The notes: a model not told the origin generated them from the sequence alone. Positions 1 to 18,231 are shown, counted from the first letter of the stretch. The stretch: DNA of 64,000 bases from Eriocheir sinensis (GCF_024679095.1 NC_066535.1:5369774-5433773), one strand, 5' to 3'. Translations and numbers: made by a program.

Positions 1-248
1 AGCGTGCACGGGTCGATGCGGATAACGAGCAGTGGAAACGAGGAGTGACGAGAGGTGATAATTGGATGAGTGAGGTGACGGTGTTTACCTGAGTGACTGA
101 CTAAAGACGACTGTGAATTCTTCTTCTCTCATCCTCCTTCTTCTCACTCTCTTTCTCTTCCTCTTCATCATCATCCTTCTTTTTATCCTCATCAACATCC
201 TTCTAGTTTTTTTTCTCTTTATCCTTCTTCTCTACTTTACCTTCTACG

Positions 249-294
249 TCCTCCTCCTCCTCCTCCTCCTCCTCCTCCTCCTCCTCCTCCTCGT
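249..294. repeat. (CCT)n microsatellite
   Basis: About 15 units, within a wider pyrimidine tract (120-300). Confidence 0.9.
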
Positions 295-424
295 CCGTCT
301 CCTCGTTCTCCTTCTTTTCCTCCGGCATGATCCTTGTCTACTAACCTTCTCAAGGTCGTCAAGAAGACCATCTTTTACACACACACACACAGAGATCGAC
401 AATAATGGGCACTTGCTCACGTCG

Positions 425-478
425 GGAGGGTACCTGCTGGCGAAAGCGAGTCCAACTCGTGATCAGGCCGTGGTGAAT

Positions 479-480
<2 letters not shown>
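425..480 (+). mobile_element. SINE 3' fragment
   Basis: GGGAGGGTACCTGCTGGCGA through GATCAGGCCGTGGTGAA matches the minus-strand 3' part of the SINE at 41948-42003, with few differences. It runs straight into a CA repeat at 481. Confidence 0.75.
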
Positions 481-565
<85 letters not shown>

Positions 566-588
566 TGCCCTAAAAAATGTGTGTGTGT

Positions 589-632
<44 letters not shown>
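481..632. repeat. Compound (AC)n then (GT)n microsatellite
   Basis: AC run 482-563 and GT run 579-630 in opposite sense around a short spacer, so the two can pair as a hairpin. Confidence 0.95.
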
Positions 633-633
<1 letters not shown>

Positions 634-639
634 CTCCTC

Positions 640-1446
640 TTCCCCGCCCCCCCTTTACACCCCCTCCCTTGCCCCCCCTTTCCGGAATAAACGATGAGGG
701 GAAATGAGAGGAAATCAAGGGAGGAGGAGAGTCGTGATGGCGCCCACACCTATAAGGAAAGTCGGTGCTTGCGTGGGAGACGACGGAGCCTTAAACAGCT
801 CTTTCAACTCTTTCCTTCTCTTCCTCCTCCTGCCCCTCCATTAATTTTCATCCTCCCCTTTGTCTTTCTTCCTTTTCCCACTCTTTTTCTTCTTCCACTT
901 CTATCTCCTTCCCATTCCTTCTCCTTCTCCTTAAACTGCTTCTCCATCTCCCTTTTCTCCTCTTCATCCTCCTATCCCTCCTCTTCATCCTCGCTTCCTT
1001 TGTTTTTCGTCCCTTTCCCAATCCTTTCCTCTTCCACTTCAATCTCCTTCTAATTCCTGCTCCTCTTCCAGTATTCCCAGTTTTTCCTCCCATTCCTCTT
1101 TGCCCTCTTCGCTCTCCTCTGTACGCATGTCTTCCTTCCTCTTTTTCGAAATCATCTCTTTGTTCCCTTTCTCCTTCTTCCTCCTCTTTAAATTCTAGCT
1201 CATCCTTCTCTTTCTTCCTTCCTGCTTCCTTCGCTGTCTGCCTCCTCCTTTCCCTTCACGGTCATCATTTACCTCATTTCTTGCTTCGTTTCTTCAACTC
1301 CGTCGCCATCCTCCTCCTCCTCCTTCCTCCTCAATCTCCTCTTCCTTCCTTCATTCCTTCAACTTCATCACCATCTATCTTCCTCTTCCTTCTTGCATTT
1401 CCATATTCCTCCTCTTTCTTCTTCCATTTCTTCACCTCCGTCGCCA

Positions 1447-1483
<37 letters not shown>

Positions 1484-1590
1484 TCCTTTCTTCAATTTTC
1501 TTCACCCTCTCTCTTCTTCTTCCTCCTCCTCGCATTGCCACGCCAAGCACGGCCACACAACACAACCAGGACACGCGCGGTTCGGTTAAC
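640..1590. other. Polypyrimidine tract, no gene
   Basis: Plus strand is CT-rich with CTTCCTCC-type words from about 780 to 1540. Open frames in several phases are compositional. Confidence 0.8.
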
Positions 1591-1840
1591 TTGGCGCTGG
1601 TAATCCTGAAGCTTATCCATCACCCGTGCAGAGGCGACGACAGCGGTGGTGGGAGGGAGGGGTGGGGGCGTGGTGGTGGTGGTGGTGGTGCGAGGAGGGG
1701 TAGGACAGGGTCGTTTGGGCGTCAGGTGTGTGGAAATGACTTTTGAAGGAACTAAATAAACAGCGACAGTCATGGTTTCGAGGTATTGGTTGGTATGTAC
1801 GTAGAGTTACAGGGGAAAGGTTATGGACTGGTAAGAGAGG

Positions 1841-1912
1841 TAATAGTAGTAGTAGTAGTAGTGGAAGTAGAAGTAGTAGCAGTAGTAGTAGTAGTAATAG
1901 TAGTAGTGGCAG
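1841..1912. repeat. (AGT)n microsatellite, interrupted
   Basis: About 22 AGT or near-AGT units. Confidence 0.9.
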
Positions 1913-2078
1913 TATTCTTTGTAGTTCTTGTTGTTTAAAAGATATTCGTTGTGGTAAATGAGAGTTAAAGAAAATAGTGTTGTGATAAGTAAATGAAACA
2001 AAAAAAAATATTGAAGGGAAACAAAGAGGCTGTTTATCTTGGAGTGTTTGGGTGTAAATTTATGCGCGCACACACACT

Positions 2079-2134
<56 letters not shown>

Positions 2135-2139
2135 TACAC

Positions 2140-2208
<69 letters not shown>
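2079..2208. repeat. Compound (CA)n(GA)n microsatellite
   Basis: CA run 2081-2130, spacer, then GA run 2143-2208. Confidence 0.95.
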
Positions 2209-2212
<4 letters not shown>

Positions 2213-2412
2213 TTGTGTTATTTACATACAAAACGTCAATCATATGCGTATCAGCAGGAGGATCCATCATTTAGGACGGCTAAGGCAGAACCATTACCTA
2301 TCGGACCACGTCAATAAAGAAAATAGTAACACGAATGATGGCTGAGCGCATTTGCATAGATTGACCCTTTGGACGCAAGCACATAAAACACAATTAGGCG
2401 TGGACAAGCAGG

Positions 2413-2414
<2 letters not shown>

Positions 2415-2481
<67 letters not shown>

Positions 2482-2504
2482 GCACGCACGCACGCACGCA
2501 CGCA

Positions 2505-2508
<4 letters not shown>
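2415..2508. repeat. Compound (AC)n(ACGC)n microsatellite
   Basis: AC run 2415-2476 passes into seven or so ACGC units. Confidence 0.95.
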
Positions 2509-2686
<178 letters not shown>

Positions 2687-2764
2687 TTTTTCTTTCATAT
2701 ACGATTGACAAGCTTATTTCGACCCCTCTAACTGAAACTTTTCATTAGTACCGAGGTGGTGTTA

Positions 2765-4585
<1,821 letters not shown>

Positions 4586-4656
4586 TGGAGGAGGAGAGGG
4601 AGGAGGAGCAGGAGGAGGAGGAGGAGGAGGAGGAGGAGGAGGAGGAGGAGGAGGAG
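4586..4656. repeat. (GGA)n microsatellite
   Basis: About 20 GGA units. Confidence 0.9.
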
Positions 4657-4839
4657 AAAGAAGAGGAGGAGCAAAAGTCGTAAAGCTGAGAGGAGGTAGT
4701 TGGGCAGGGAAGCAGGCAACACCTCATCCGGAATCAGTATGCAGTTGATATAACGTTAATGAGGTGTCGTTGCATTTATCAGTGTGACTTTAATGAAACT
4801 CATGTTTATTCATAGTTATGAGGCAGCTGACACCTACTC

Positions 4840-5330
4840 GAGAGACGGTGAAGGCGTCACAGCATATCCGCCTAGGTGGTGGCTCATGGTCTATTTGAGG
4901 ACTCCGCGAGGTCCCTTCGGAAGCTCCTGAGTCTAGTGGAGGGATCGCGGAACTCAAGGAGGTGAATGGTACGGTGTTCGCGACGCCTCATGAATAAAGA
5001 GCCAAGTCAGTCGCAACTATCTGATGCTGCCGGCTCTTTGCATGCAGCGGGTCACGAGCGGTGCCCACCTGGCCCTCTGTTATCGCCAAACACGAACAGA
5101 TTACCGCGTCCGGATCTGCTGGCGGTGACGGCGTCCCTTGCGCCTCACGACCTCGGGCTGACAGACTAATGGTCCCCTGATGGATAGTCCGGGTGACGGG
5201 AGGGAGTCGCTGGCCTAACAATGACCTCAGCAGTGGACTGCCAGGCATCAGGGGCCGATGGGGATGATGGCAGGTGACAGGTGGCGCGGGCCGGGGCCCT
5301 GCTGGCAAGTGACTGGGGCGGCGGGGGACG
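4840..5330. promoter_or_regulatory. GC-richer island, possible regulatory DNA
   Basis: Balanced, CpG-containing sequence without simple repeats, unlike its flanks. Contains CATGAATAAAG and TTATCGCC words. No coding pattern. Function is inferred from composition only. Confidence 0.25.
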
Positions 5331-5339
5331 GGCGAGGGG

Positions 5340-5945
5340 CAGTGTGGTAAATTTAAGATGAAGATGAGGTCAAGGGTTTCTTATGTTCCTCCTATCACCT
5401 GCTGTGATGAAAAATCAAACGTGAAAGACAGAAAATAGTTCTTTAACGGAGAAAATAGTTCAATAACGGAGGTGGAACTAAAAATAAAGCTAGTTTTGTT
5501 TAGTAAAAATAGTACATTACTTGCCAGTCATTACTTGTCAGTGTTTCACAGCTTAAAAAAAATAAGTCAGTCCAGTGAAATGAGATAAGTGGCTGCCCCG
5601 TAGACTTGCTGTAGGTGTGAGGTGTTGTCATGACCGTCGTCGTGGCGGAAGGACGTAATCACACAGGTCTGCTGACACGCCTTCACCGGGCGTCTGGACA
5701 TCGCCTCTCATGGGGGTTGTCTCTTGCCAAAATGATAACAGTGAAAGTGTGAAGCGATGGGACCTTAAAGCGTTAGTGTGTCCTTGGTCTTCTGGTGACT
5801 GGCTGTGGAAAAAAAAAAAAAAAACATTTATAAGTGACAGCCCATATTTTGTTGGCAGCGACTTCTTCATTAGCACAGACTTTAGAAAATGTTCAGTAAA
5901 GGTAGTTTGAGATTTAGACCTTGAGAAGTTATTCCTTCTTTATTC
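5340..5945. other. Gene-free stretch
   Basis: AT-rich unique DNA with an A16 run at 5810-5825; nothing else recognised. Confidence 0.6.
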
Positions 5946-5949
5946 ACAG

Positions 5950-6540
5950 CTGGGATGGGCTTGGCTGCGTTATTTCGGAAATACTCCGGCATCATTTCCA
6001 TCGTTGTTCGGCGCTATGTGCGGCGGAATGTGGCGGAGCTCGATGCCCGGCCTGAGTCAGGTGAAGGAAGGCTGATATGCCTCTTTGTACAAGCTCATGA
6101 CTCGTATGATTCAGTGGGCCAGAGGGGCAGCAGGCCAGCTATCGGCGCCTATCAGCCCGTCACAGCCTTTCACAGAGGGGACGCCATACGTGTTCCTGCT
6201 GGACCTGTGGTGCTATCTTTTTATTTATGTGTTAAGTGGCTTCTCCGCCATCGCCTCCCCCTACGGCGAGGAGGATGCTGCTGGGCGTTTATCAAGGAGC
6301 CGAGGGTCGTTCACTATGGGCGGTATAATTGTGAGAACCCGATTAGCCTTCCCAAGTTACCTGCGGCCGACACCCCACACGGCAGCACGGCCCCGACGAG
6401 GATCATTACCGCCGCCACTACAGCCGCGCCGCCGCCACACCTCCCTTGAAAGGACAGCGGGATCACGGTGTCAGGGCTAAGGCGGCACTGGCGAGGGCGT
6501 TGAGCACTTTACCCGGTGGAGTCCTTCCCGCGGGTGAGTA
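5950..6540. promoter_or_regulatory. GC-rich island, possible regulatory DNA
   Basis: Overlapping open frames of 164 and 131 codons exist in two phases, but neither shows a domain and both are expected in GC-rich DNA. TTTTTATTTATGTG and GGCGCCTATCAG words recall arthropod enhancers. Low confidence. Confidence 0.25.
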
Positions 6541-7255
6541 GTGAAGGGTGAAAACTACGGATATGCGCCCTTCCCGTTGTCCCCACTGTGTATTACGAGA
6601 CGCTCCTTTACTGGCGTTTAAGGTGGTGTTAGACGAGCACATATTCTGGTACTTTGGGGTATTTTTCGACCAGTACAAGTATCTCTGGGCGTTGAGGTGT
6701 TCGTACTCGTGGGTTGCATCATCTAAAATCTTTGTTTATACGCGAGACCACCATTTTGTATTCTACTTACATACTACTGACAAAGAAGCCTCTCAGTGTT
6801 CTCCACCTTCTCTGTCTGATAATAATGCACTCGAATTTCCTAAGCAAAAGTCTTAATTTCATCTCCTTACTTAACCCTCCGTGACTTCTCCATTCTTGCG
6901 TTGCACTTCAGTTACTTGGGTTGTCCATCTGCTCTCAGTTTTACGCATGATAAAACCCTCATAAGTCCACTTTTTATTCTTAATCTTGTTCTTAATCGAC
7001 AACCCTTGTTCTCTGACCCACAATGCTCGCCTTCTATCACTCCAATAACCAGCCACTGAGCCAGGAACGAGACGCCAGGTGTGAGAACGCGAGCCCCTGG
7101 GTGTAGCATTTTTCTCGCTCAACTTCAGCATTCGCCGGCAAGACACGGATCTCCACTCTCCTCGTTCTTCCCACACCGCTCCTCCCCCCTCGGCTATGAA
7201 TGATCTGATAACCTTATTTGTCGTTTTTACCGTAGACGAAGCCATGTCGTACACC
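6541..7255. other. Gene-free stretch
   Basis: Unique sequence; no gene supported on either strand. Confidence 0.55.
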
Positions 7256-7259
7256 AGCC

Positions 7260-8390
7260 TAGTCCTGCCCACGCCCCTCACCCTTCCTCCTCCTCTCAGT
7301 CCCCTTCTCCCTCCCCCCTCGTTGAATTTCATATCGTTTCTTCCTCTCTATCCATTTCACGTTATCAAATACCTTCCTCATCCCCATTCCTCCTTCTTAA
7401 CCTATACCTTCTCTTCCTTCCTTTCCTTTTCCCTCCTCAATCCCTTTATTCTTCCCTCTTTTCAATATCCTTCCTCCTCAATCCCTCCCCATATCCCTTT
7501 TCCCATTATCAAATCCCTTTTTCGTCCCTACTTCTCCTTTTAACATTCTCCTTTTCTTTCCTTTACCTGCCTACTCACATTCCCTTCATCCTTCCCTTCT
7601 TTTAATATATTTTCCCTAGTCCTGCCCACTCCCATCACCTCCTCCTCCTCCTCCTCCTCCTCCTCCTCCTCTCAGTACCTACTTATCTTGCTCCCTCCAT
7701 ATTTTTAATCTCATACCGTTCCCTCCTCTCTATCCCTTTATAAATAACAAATCCCTTCCTTATCCCCCCTTCCTCATAAACCTATCTTCTTTCCCTTTCC
7801 TTTTCTCCCCTCTCGTTTTTCCTCCTCAATTCTTTCCTTCCAATATCCTTCTCCCTCCATCCCTCTTTCCTATCTCCTCCCCATTATCATTTTTTTCATC
7901 CCCATTTCCTTTTATTAATCTCCTCCTTTCTCTTCCTTTCCCCTTCTCAATCCCTTTTTCCTCCTCTCATTTTCATATTCCTACCCTTCCACTCCTCCTT
8001 GTTAAGCCGTTCCAATTATCAAATCTCTTTCTCATCCTCATTCTTCAATTTAACCTTCTCTTTTCCTTTCCTTTTCCATTCTTAACCCCTTTATCTTTCC
8101 CTCTTTTTACTATCCTTCCCCTTCCATCCCTCCTCTCAATCCCCTTCCCATTCTCAGATCCCATCCTTATTCCCATTCCTTCTTTTTAACATTTTTTCCT
8201 TCCCCTTTTCCTTTCTCATTCTTAACCCCCTCATCTTTCTTTCCTTTTAAATATCCTTTCCCTTCCACCTCCTCAGCCTCCTTCACAGTCCCGTATCTCA
8301 ACCCCATTCCCTCCCTTCCCTTCCACCTCCCTTCCTTCCCTTCCCTCTCCCCCCCCCCTCCTCCCTCTTCTAGTCTTGGGTGGAATGTCT
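7260..8390. repeat. 1.1-kb polypyrimidine tract with decayed repeats
   Basis: Plus strand is mostly C and T. Words such as TTCCCATTATCAAATCCC and CCTTTCCTTTTCC recur at irregular 80-200 bp spacing, suggesting an old minisatellite. Confidence 0.75.
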
Positions 8391-8501
8391 CCTTGACTTT
8401 ATTGTGCATTTAATTTCATGGTTCCTTACGGTAGCGGTGATTAAGGACAGACTTTCTCTGTAAATGAAAGTTCATCATATCACATAGCATCCCAGAGAAG
8501 G

Positions 8502-8503
<2 letters not shown>

Positions 8504-8574
<71 letters not shown>
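8504..8574. repeat. (GA)n microsatellite
   Basis: About 35 units. Confidence 0.97.
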
Positions 8575-8576
<2 letters not shown>

Positions 8577-8685
8577 ATAATAGTCCGCATACAGATCCGG
8601 GATAGCGAATGTGATAACGTCCAGATAAAGAAATGGCGCAGAGCAGGTGTGTGTAAGAAGAATGTGAGGCTGATGTGCATAATTA

Positions 8686-8723
<38 letters not shown>

Positions 8724-8755
8724 CACTACTACTACTACTGCTACTACTACTACTA

Positions 8756-8786
<31 letters not shown>

Positions 8787-8787
8787 A
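8686..8787. repeat. (TAC)n microsatellite
   Basis: About 34 units with CAC and TGC interruptions. Confidence 0.95.
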
Positions 8788-8936
8788 ACAATCGATGCCA
8801 CTATAACTACTACTATCTCTGCTGTTGCTGCTTCAAAGAAAAGGTTATAGTGGGATTTCTGAACTAATATACTCACTTTTTTATAACGTCATTCAGTTTA
8901 GAGGTTCATTCCCCCCAACCCCTCTATGCGTGTTTT

Positions 8937-8940
<4 letters not shown>

Positions 8941-9004
<64 letters not shown>
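8941..9004. repeat. (TG)n microsatellite
   Basis: 32 units. Confidence 0.97.
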
Positions 9005-9006
<2 letters not shown>

Positions 9007-9142
9007 TGAAAGAGTATGCAACAAATACGTGTCCACAGAGCGGCCTAGTAGTATTGCCTCAGTCTGTGTAGTGTTCCCTCTTCGCCCAAGCAATGACGGG
9101 CAGTGTGAGTTGGTATACACTAACGGCCGTAGTATTAATCTT

Positions 9143-9262
9143 CCCCATCAGTTGGGTCCTAATGAGTTTTCTTTTTTTTATTGAGGTTCATGGTACAGAA
9201 GAAGGGTCATAAAACTACCCCTGGAAATGCCCAAAACCCCTACGAAAGCCTTGTCAGATATG
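9143..9262 (+). repeat. Dispersed repeat family A, copy 1
   Basis: Contains TTCATGGTACAGAAGAAGGG and GGAAATGCCCAAAACCCCTA, then ACGAAAGCCTTG, the shared core of the family. Confidence 0.75.
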
Positions 9263-10315
9263 TGTACTTGAGTGCCGAACTGTTGAAGAATATGACAGTA
9301 GGTGTGAAGTGGCGTAAGAGTGTATTGATGTCTGAGAAAGTTATCAACTGTGTGTGTGACATTATTGGAGCAGGTATGAGCAGCAGAGGGGTATTCGTGA
9401 GGGCAGGTGTGGCTAGGGAATGAACAGGTGTGTGGAGACAGGTATGCCGTGTGCCTGTGTGGGCGGCGCGAGGCAGGTGTGAAGGTGCGGGTGACTTCCT
9501 CACTCGCAGGTGTTGCTTGAGCACCTCGGGAGACGCGGCTCGGTAATCTATTCACCTCCCGTGCTACCCAGGTGTGTCGCGGGTCAGGGGTCAAGTGTCC
9601 GCCTAAATGAGGTAATTACGGGAATGACATAATGGCCCTGAAGAGGAGAAGACCATTAATTCTGAGGAGGAGGAAGAAGTAGTAGGAGGAGGAGGAGGGG
9701 TAGGCATAGGTATAGGCGAGGTGTTCCCCCGAAGCCCAACTTGTTCACGATGATGATGAGAAACATAAATGGAAGAAAACGTATTGAGGAACGTATCGTC
9801 TCGCATGTCGCCTCTCCGCATAAGTTCCATCGGCGACTCACCCTTCAACGAGGAAATTCGAGATGTGTGAAAATGACCCACGGCCCCTTCCTCCCCACCC
9901 CCTTTCCCCACCTCGCCCTCCACCTCTCAACTCCTGCCAGCCAAAGCCCCTTTACTCCCAGCCCCACTCCCTCTCCTACCCCCCGTCATGAGTGGTCGTT
10001 TTTATAAAGTCCTGTTTTCTCTCTTTTTTTTTTAGCTTCGTTATTTTCTAAGCGGCGAATTGTGCTCGTTTTCCGCCGCGGGTGAGGCGAGATTTGGCGT
10101 GTGTTGTCATTTTTTCTTGTCGCGGTGGCAGGGAGGGGGAGTTCCAGGCGATGCTAATGATGGGCAAGAGCGAGAGAAAAAGGAGGAGGAGGAGGAGGAG
10201 GAGGAGCGGGCGAGAAAAAAGAAAACTCCCTCCAGAGGTTCATGTTTGAAATTGCACACATACCTGGTTGATGAGGTGTGAATTTTAGCGTGTGTTTGTG
10301 TGCATGCCCGCACTT

Positions 10316-10317
<2 letters not shown>
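9263..10317. other. Gene-free stretch
   Basis: Unique DNA with several CAGGTGTG words (9370-9580), a GGA-type purine patch at 10180-10205 and C-rich DNA at 9880-9985. No gene. Confidence 0.5.
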
Positions 10318-10365
<48 letters not shown>

Positions 10366-10373
10366 CACACACG
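10318..10373. repeat. (AC)n microsatellite
   Basis: About 27 units with one ACGC interruption. Confidence 0.95.
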
Positions 10374-10439
10374 TACGTATTTACCCTCACCGCCTCTTCA
10401 CTTAATCACCACCACCACCACCACCACTAAGTAAGGTGA

Positions 10440-10676
10440 GACAGGGAGAGAGATAGAGAGAAAGAGAGAGAGGAGGGTGAGAGAAAATGAGCTAAAGTTT
10501 AAAGAAAAGGGCATGAGACAGACGGAATCAGAAAGGGGTATAAAGGGAGGTGGAGGAGAGAAGTTAAGAGTTCGGGGATGTAAGGAAAGGGTAAAGGAAG
10601 GGAAGGAGGAAGAGTGGAAGGAAGGGGAAGGGCTGAAGGGAGAAGAAAGAGGGGGAGGGTGGGGGGGGGGGGGGGT
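10440..10676. repeat. Polypurine tract ending in a G run
   Basis: GA-rich plus strand, ending in about 13 consecutive G near 10663-10675. Confidence 0.8.
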
Positions 10677-10780
10677 AACAGTGACTGAGGTGTTGATGGG
10701 TGCCGCAAAAGGTAAACTGGTCAGTGTTTCTCTTAGTTTGGCGACGATGCATTACCGGGCAAGACACACGACGACGCCCA

Positions 10781-10781
<1 letters not shown>

Positions 10782-10844
<63 letters not shown>

Positions 10845-10854
10845 GTGCGTGTGT
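10782..10854. repeat. (TG)n microsatellite
   Basis: About 33 units with GC interruptions at the end. Confidence 0.95.
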
Positions 10855-12689
<1,835 letters not shown>

Positions 12690-12726
12690 TACACACACAC
12701 ACACACACACACGCACACACACACAC
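12690..12726. repeat. (AC)n microsatellite
   Basis: About 18 units, one interruption. Confidence 0.9.
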
Positions 12727-12789
12727 GCAAAGCTTCACCTCGTTGTGTATGCGGGTCAGGGGGCGGGATGGTGGTCGATAATGACTGGA

Positions 12790-12930
12790 AATAATTAAGA
12801 CACCGCGGTGAGGATGGATGGCGATCGGTCCTTGCGATCAGGTAACACAAGCGGACGAGAGTAATTGGCCGCAGGTGATTGAACGCCACCAGTCAAGCGG
12901 CTAATTAAAAACAACTGCGATCCTGATGAA
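12790..12930. promoter_or_regulatory. Candidate regulatory block with TAAT sites
   Basis: GAGTAATTGG and CGGCTAATTAAAAAC within non-repetitive DNA, with GATCAGGTAACAC and GGTGATTGAACGCC words. Homeodomain-type cores; inference only. Confidence 0.25.
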
Positions 12931-12949
12931 GTCTACTTGTGCTGTGTTG

Positions 12950-13720
12950 CTGTTGCCATTGTTGCTGCTCCTCCCCTCCCGCCTCGCCGCCCCGCCGTCT
13001 TTGCTGCCTCTCCCCGCCGCCTCCCGAGTCCTGACCCATCCACACCAGCCATACCAGAGTCCCCCTTCCCCTTTCTCCTATACTCGTACTCCTTCTTCCC
13101 CTCCTCCTTTACCCACCTTCTACCCCATTTCCCCTTCTTCCCCTTTTCTCCTATACTTCTCCTTCTCCTTCTTCCCCTCCTTCTTCCCCCACCTTCTCCT
13201 GCCGCCTTTCCCCTTCAACTCATACACTTGCCATACTAGCGTCCCCCTTCCCCTTTCTCCTATATTCGTACTCCTCCTTCTTCTTCTTCTTCTTCTTCCT
13301 TACCCACCTTCTCCTACCCCATTCCCCCTTCTTCCCCTTTTCTCCTATACTTTTCCCTCTCCTTCTTCCCCTCCTCCTTTCCCCACCTTCTCCTTTGCCT
13401 CATACGCTTGTCATACCAGAGTCCCTCATTCCCGTTCTCCTCTACTACTCCTCTTCGTATTCCCCTACTTTTTCATCTCCTCTTTCCACCTTCCACTGTC
13501 CGTTTGCTTTTCGTCCCCCTTCTTCTTCTTTTTCATCTCCTTTTCTCATCTTCTGCCCCTTCACTCTTCACCTCCTTTTCCTTTTTCTTTATCTCTTTTT
13601 CTCACTTTATTCTGTCCCCTTCGCTCTTCGCCTTTTTCTCCTCCTCCTCCTTTCCCCACCTTCCTCTATTCCCCCTTCACCTTTCGCCCCTTTCGCCCTT
13701 GGCCTGTAAAAGTTGATCCC
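12950..13720. repeat. Polypyrimidine minisatellite
   Basis: CCCCTTTCTCCTATA-type words and CATAC(C/G)CTTG(C/T)CATAC recur at about 170-190 bp (13215, 13400). The strand is almost pure pyrimidine in parts. Three overlapping plus frames stay open because of this. Confidence 0.8.
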
Positions 13721-13947
13721 AGTTAGTCTAATGTCATGATATCTTACTAGAAGAAGAATTGTTGATGGGCTGTTGGGTGCCTCGCCGACGAGGGAATGTG
13801 GGAAGAAAATAAATAATTACTTCTAAGATCGATTTAAAGGAATGTGAGGGAAGGAGATTTTGGTGGGCCATGATTTTGGTGAGGGAACAGAACGATGGAG
13901 AGGGAGAAAAAGAGGACGATAGGAAACGAGAAGGGAGGAGACTCAGA

Positions 13948-14110
<163 letters not shown>

Positions 14111-14156
14111 GGGAGGGAGGGAGGAAGGGAGGAACTGGCGCTGCCTGGACATGGTC

Positions 14157-14158
<2 letters not shown>

Positions 14159-14235
<77 letters not shown>
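14159..14235. repeat. (GT)n microsatellite
   Basis: 38 units, 50 bp after the GA run. Confidence 0.97.
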
Positions 14236-14237
<2 letters not shown>

Positions 14238-14389
14238 GAGCGCGGCGCTATCAAGGCTGCTTTATGGTGAGTAGCTTCCACGTCCCTGTTTAGAGACGCG
14301 ATACCGCCTGACCCAAAGACCGACTGGGAACAAGGTCTGTCTGGGAGTCTTGGTTGGACTGTTCTCTGCTGCTGGACTTCTACTTCAAT

Positions 14390-14870
14390 CAAGGTGGAAC
14401 TATGGGGGTGCTGTACGGTCTGTCTGGGGCTCTGGGGGTCTTAGTTAGGCTGATTGGGGATGCTGGTAAGATGGAGGGACTGGGTTTTGAGGTTCTTGGG
14501 GGCGTGGATGAGGTAGGGGGTTGTGGAGGCGTGGATGAGGTAGGGGTTTTTAGAGGCGTGGGACAAGGGGTGATGATTCGCTGGTTTCTGGTATTGCGTG
14601 TGATTGAGATGCTGATAGGTAGGCGAGGCGTGGCGGGGGCATGTTGGTGGGAGCGCGGACTGTTGTTTGAAGGTGGAGGATGTTCAGGCGTGGGTGCGAG
14701 ATGGTGTTAATGTTTTTTAGTGGCTTGGGGACGAGAAGAGGAGAGGTTGATGCAAGGAAGGGACGATGCTTCGGGTGGGGGGCTGGTGGGGGCGTGGGGT
14801 ACAGCTTGGAGTTAGGGGGGTGGAGGCGTGGGGTAGGGGGGCGAAACTCTGCGTTATGGGTTGTGAGGTT
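14390..14870. other. G-rich spacer
   Basis: Plus strand G-rich with GGCGTGG(G/A)-type repeats such as GGCGTGGATGAGGTAGGGG (twice near 14500-14545). G-quadruplex potential; no gene. Confidence 0.5.
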
Positions 14871-14980
14871 ACATATTTTTATTTTTTATTTTTTGATCAA
14901 CGTTTATTGGTCCAAGTATGTGCATATTTACAAAGGGCAAAAAGCGCACGACATGCCTCGTGGACAACGATACGTGCAAG

Positions 14981-15028
14981 TGGTGGTGGTGGTGGTGATG
15001 GTAGTGGTGGTGGTTGTGGTGGTGGTGT
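14981..15028. repeat. (GGT)n microsatellite
   Basis: About 16 units with GAT and AGT changes. Confidence 0.85.
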
Positions 15029-15220
15029 TAGAGGTGTTAGGCAGATATTTATCTCTGCCTCTCCAGCGTGTTATTCCTGAACTCTTAACTTTGGTCGCGA
15101 CTCCGTACAAGCAGAGCAGCGGGAGGCAGCAGGAGCCTCTAGAAGAGACGTCACTATAAAAATAATCTCAACACAGGGTAAAATTAGCCTCAAGACCCGT
15201 ACAAGAAAACCTGAAGGGAC

Positions 15221-16736
<1,516 letters not shown>

Positions 16737-16822
<86 letters not shown>

Positions 16823-17105
16823 CTTCCTTTCTCTTCCCTTCCCTTTCCTTCCTTCCCCTTTCCTCCCCATCCCTAGCCTTTCTCCCCTTCCCTTCCCTTC
16901 CCTTCCCTTTCCTTCCCTTTAACTTCCCTTCCCTTCCTTTCCTTTGCTTTCCTTTCCCCTCCTTCCTTTCCCTTTCCTTCCCTTCCCATCCCTTCCCTTC
17001 CCATTCCTACTCATTCTTCCGTACCTGTTCTTCCAATCTCATCTCTTCCGCTATCCTTCCCTACCAATTCCTCTCCCTTCCCTTCCCTTCCCTTGCATCC
17101 ATCCT
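16737..17105. repeat. (TC)n microsatellite passing into (CCCTT)n tract
   Basis: TC run 16737-16819, then pentamer-like CCCTT/CCTTC DNA to about 17095. Confidence 0.9.
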
Positions 17106-18153
17106 TCACACCTTTCTCTGTTTGCCCACGTGACAGGTAGCCAGGTGAGCGGCGGAGGTGGGAAAGGTAACAACCCCGGGCTGCCTCAGAAGAAACACCT
17201 TGCATGTTTATCGCCCACAAACACACCTGACACCCGCGCAGCCGCCGCCGAGGTGCCAGCATTATGAGCGTGACAAAGGAGACCAGATTAACTCCGGGAA
17301 AGCGCATCCTAAGTGACCGTTCTTGGTATGTTAAATTCGGTCTCTTTTTACGCAGTGCTCTTGATGGCGATTGCGATAATGTTGTATACTGGAGTCGTGT
17401 TTTTTTTCCTGCTATCAAAGTCACCGTTTTTCTTTATTTAACGAATCCTGAGTGACTGTTTTGGCTATGTAATGTTTTTTTTTGTCTTTCTGCTTCATAA
17501 TCTAATCTCAAATGGACTTCGTATATTAATTGGGGTACCTGTAGAGTCATCCTTGATCACCTTTTCACTTTAATTTCTTTTTCTTACCTTTTCTTAACTC
17601 AGCTGTTTTTTTATGAAGTATGTTTTATCTTCCTACAATTACGATAAAGAAAATTAACGGTGTTGTAGGTCAGTGCGTATAGCGAAGCATATACATACCA
17701 ATAACATTTACAAAGGGAAACGAGAGGGGAGAGAGGGGGTAGAAGGAGAGGGAGGAAGGGAGGGAGGGGGAACAGAAGGAGAGGGAGGAAGGGAGGGAGG
17801 GGGAACAGAAGGTGACTTGAAAAAAAAAAGTCTCGGAGGCGTGAAATCTCGGCTAAAATTCTTTCCTTTTTTTCTGGTCCGTGTTTAGTGAGGTGACAGT
17901 TTCCCCCACCTGTAATTAATGGGTGGCGAGCCGGGCAGGTGAGACGGGCAAGGGGAGGAGGACGGGGAGGAGGCAGGAGAGAGGAGAAAGAGAAGGGGAC
18001 GGCGGGGGTGGGGGGGAGGAGTAGAGAGGAGGAAGGAAAGGAGAGGGGAAAGGGGTCGGGGAGGAGATACGCGAATGTTAGGTGGTGCAGAAGGAGAAAG
18101 AAGGGGTGAGGGGTGGGTGGGAGGGAGCTCATTGTTTAAGGCAAGAGTGATGG

Positions 18154-18154
<1 letters not shown>
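17106..18154. other. Gene-free stretch
   Basis: Contains a short tandem GGGAGGGAGGGGGAACAGAA (twice, 17756-17808) and a G-rich block 17930-18120. Confidence 0.5.
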
Positions 18155-18224
<70 letters not shown>

Positions 18225-18231
18225 TGTGTGT
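18155..18231. repeat. (TG)n microsatellite
   Basis: About 38 units. Confidence 0.97.

Noticed and set aside
5955..6480. Two overlapping frames of 164 and 131 codons
   Set aside because: GC-rich island, no domain, no splice context; more like regulatory DNA.
12926..13726. 266-codon frame with an apparent signal peptide
   Set aside because: The hydrophobic start is followed only by pyrimidine-encoded Ser/Phe/Pro/Leu, and overlapping frames are just as long.
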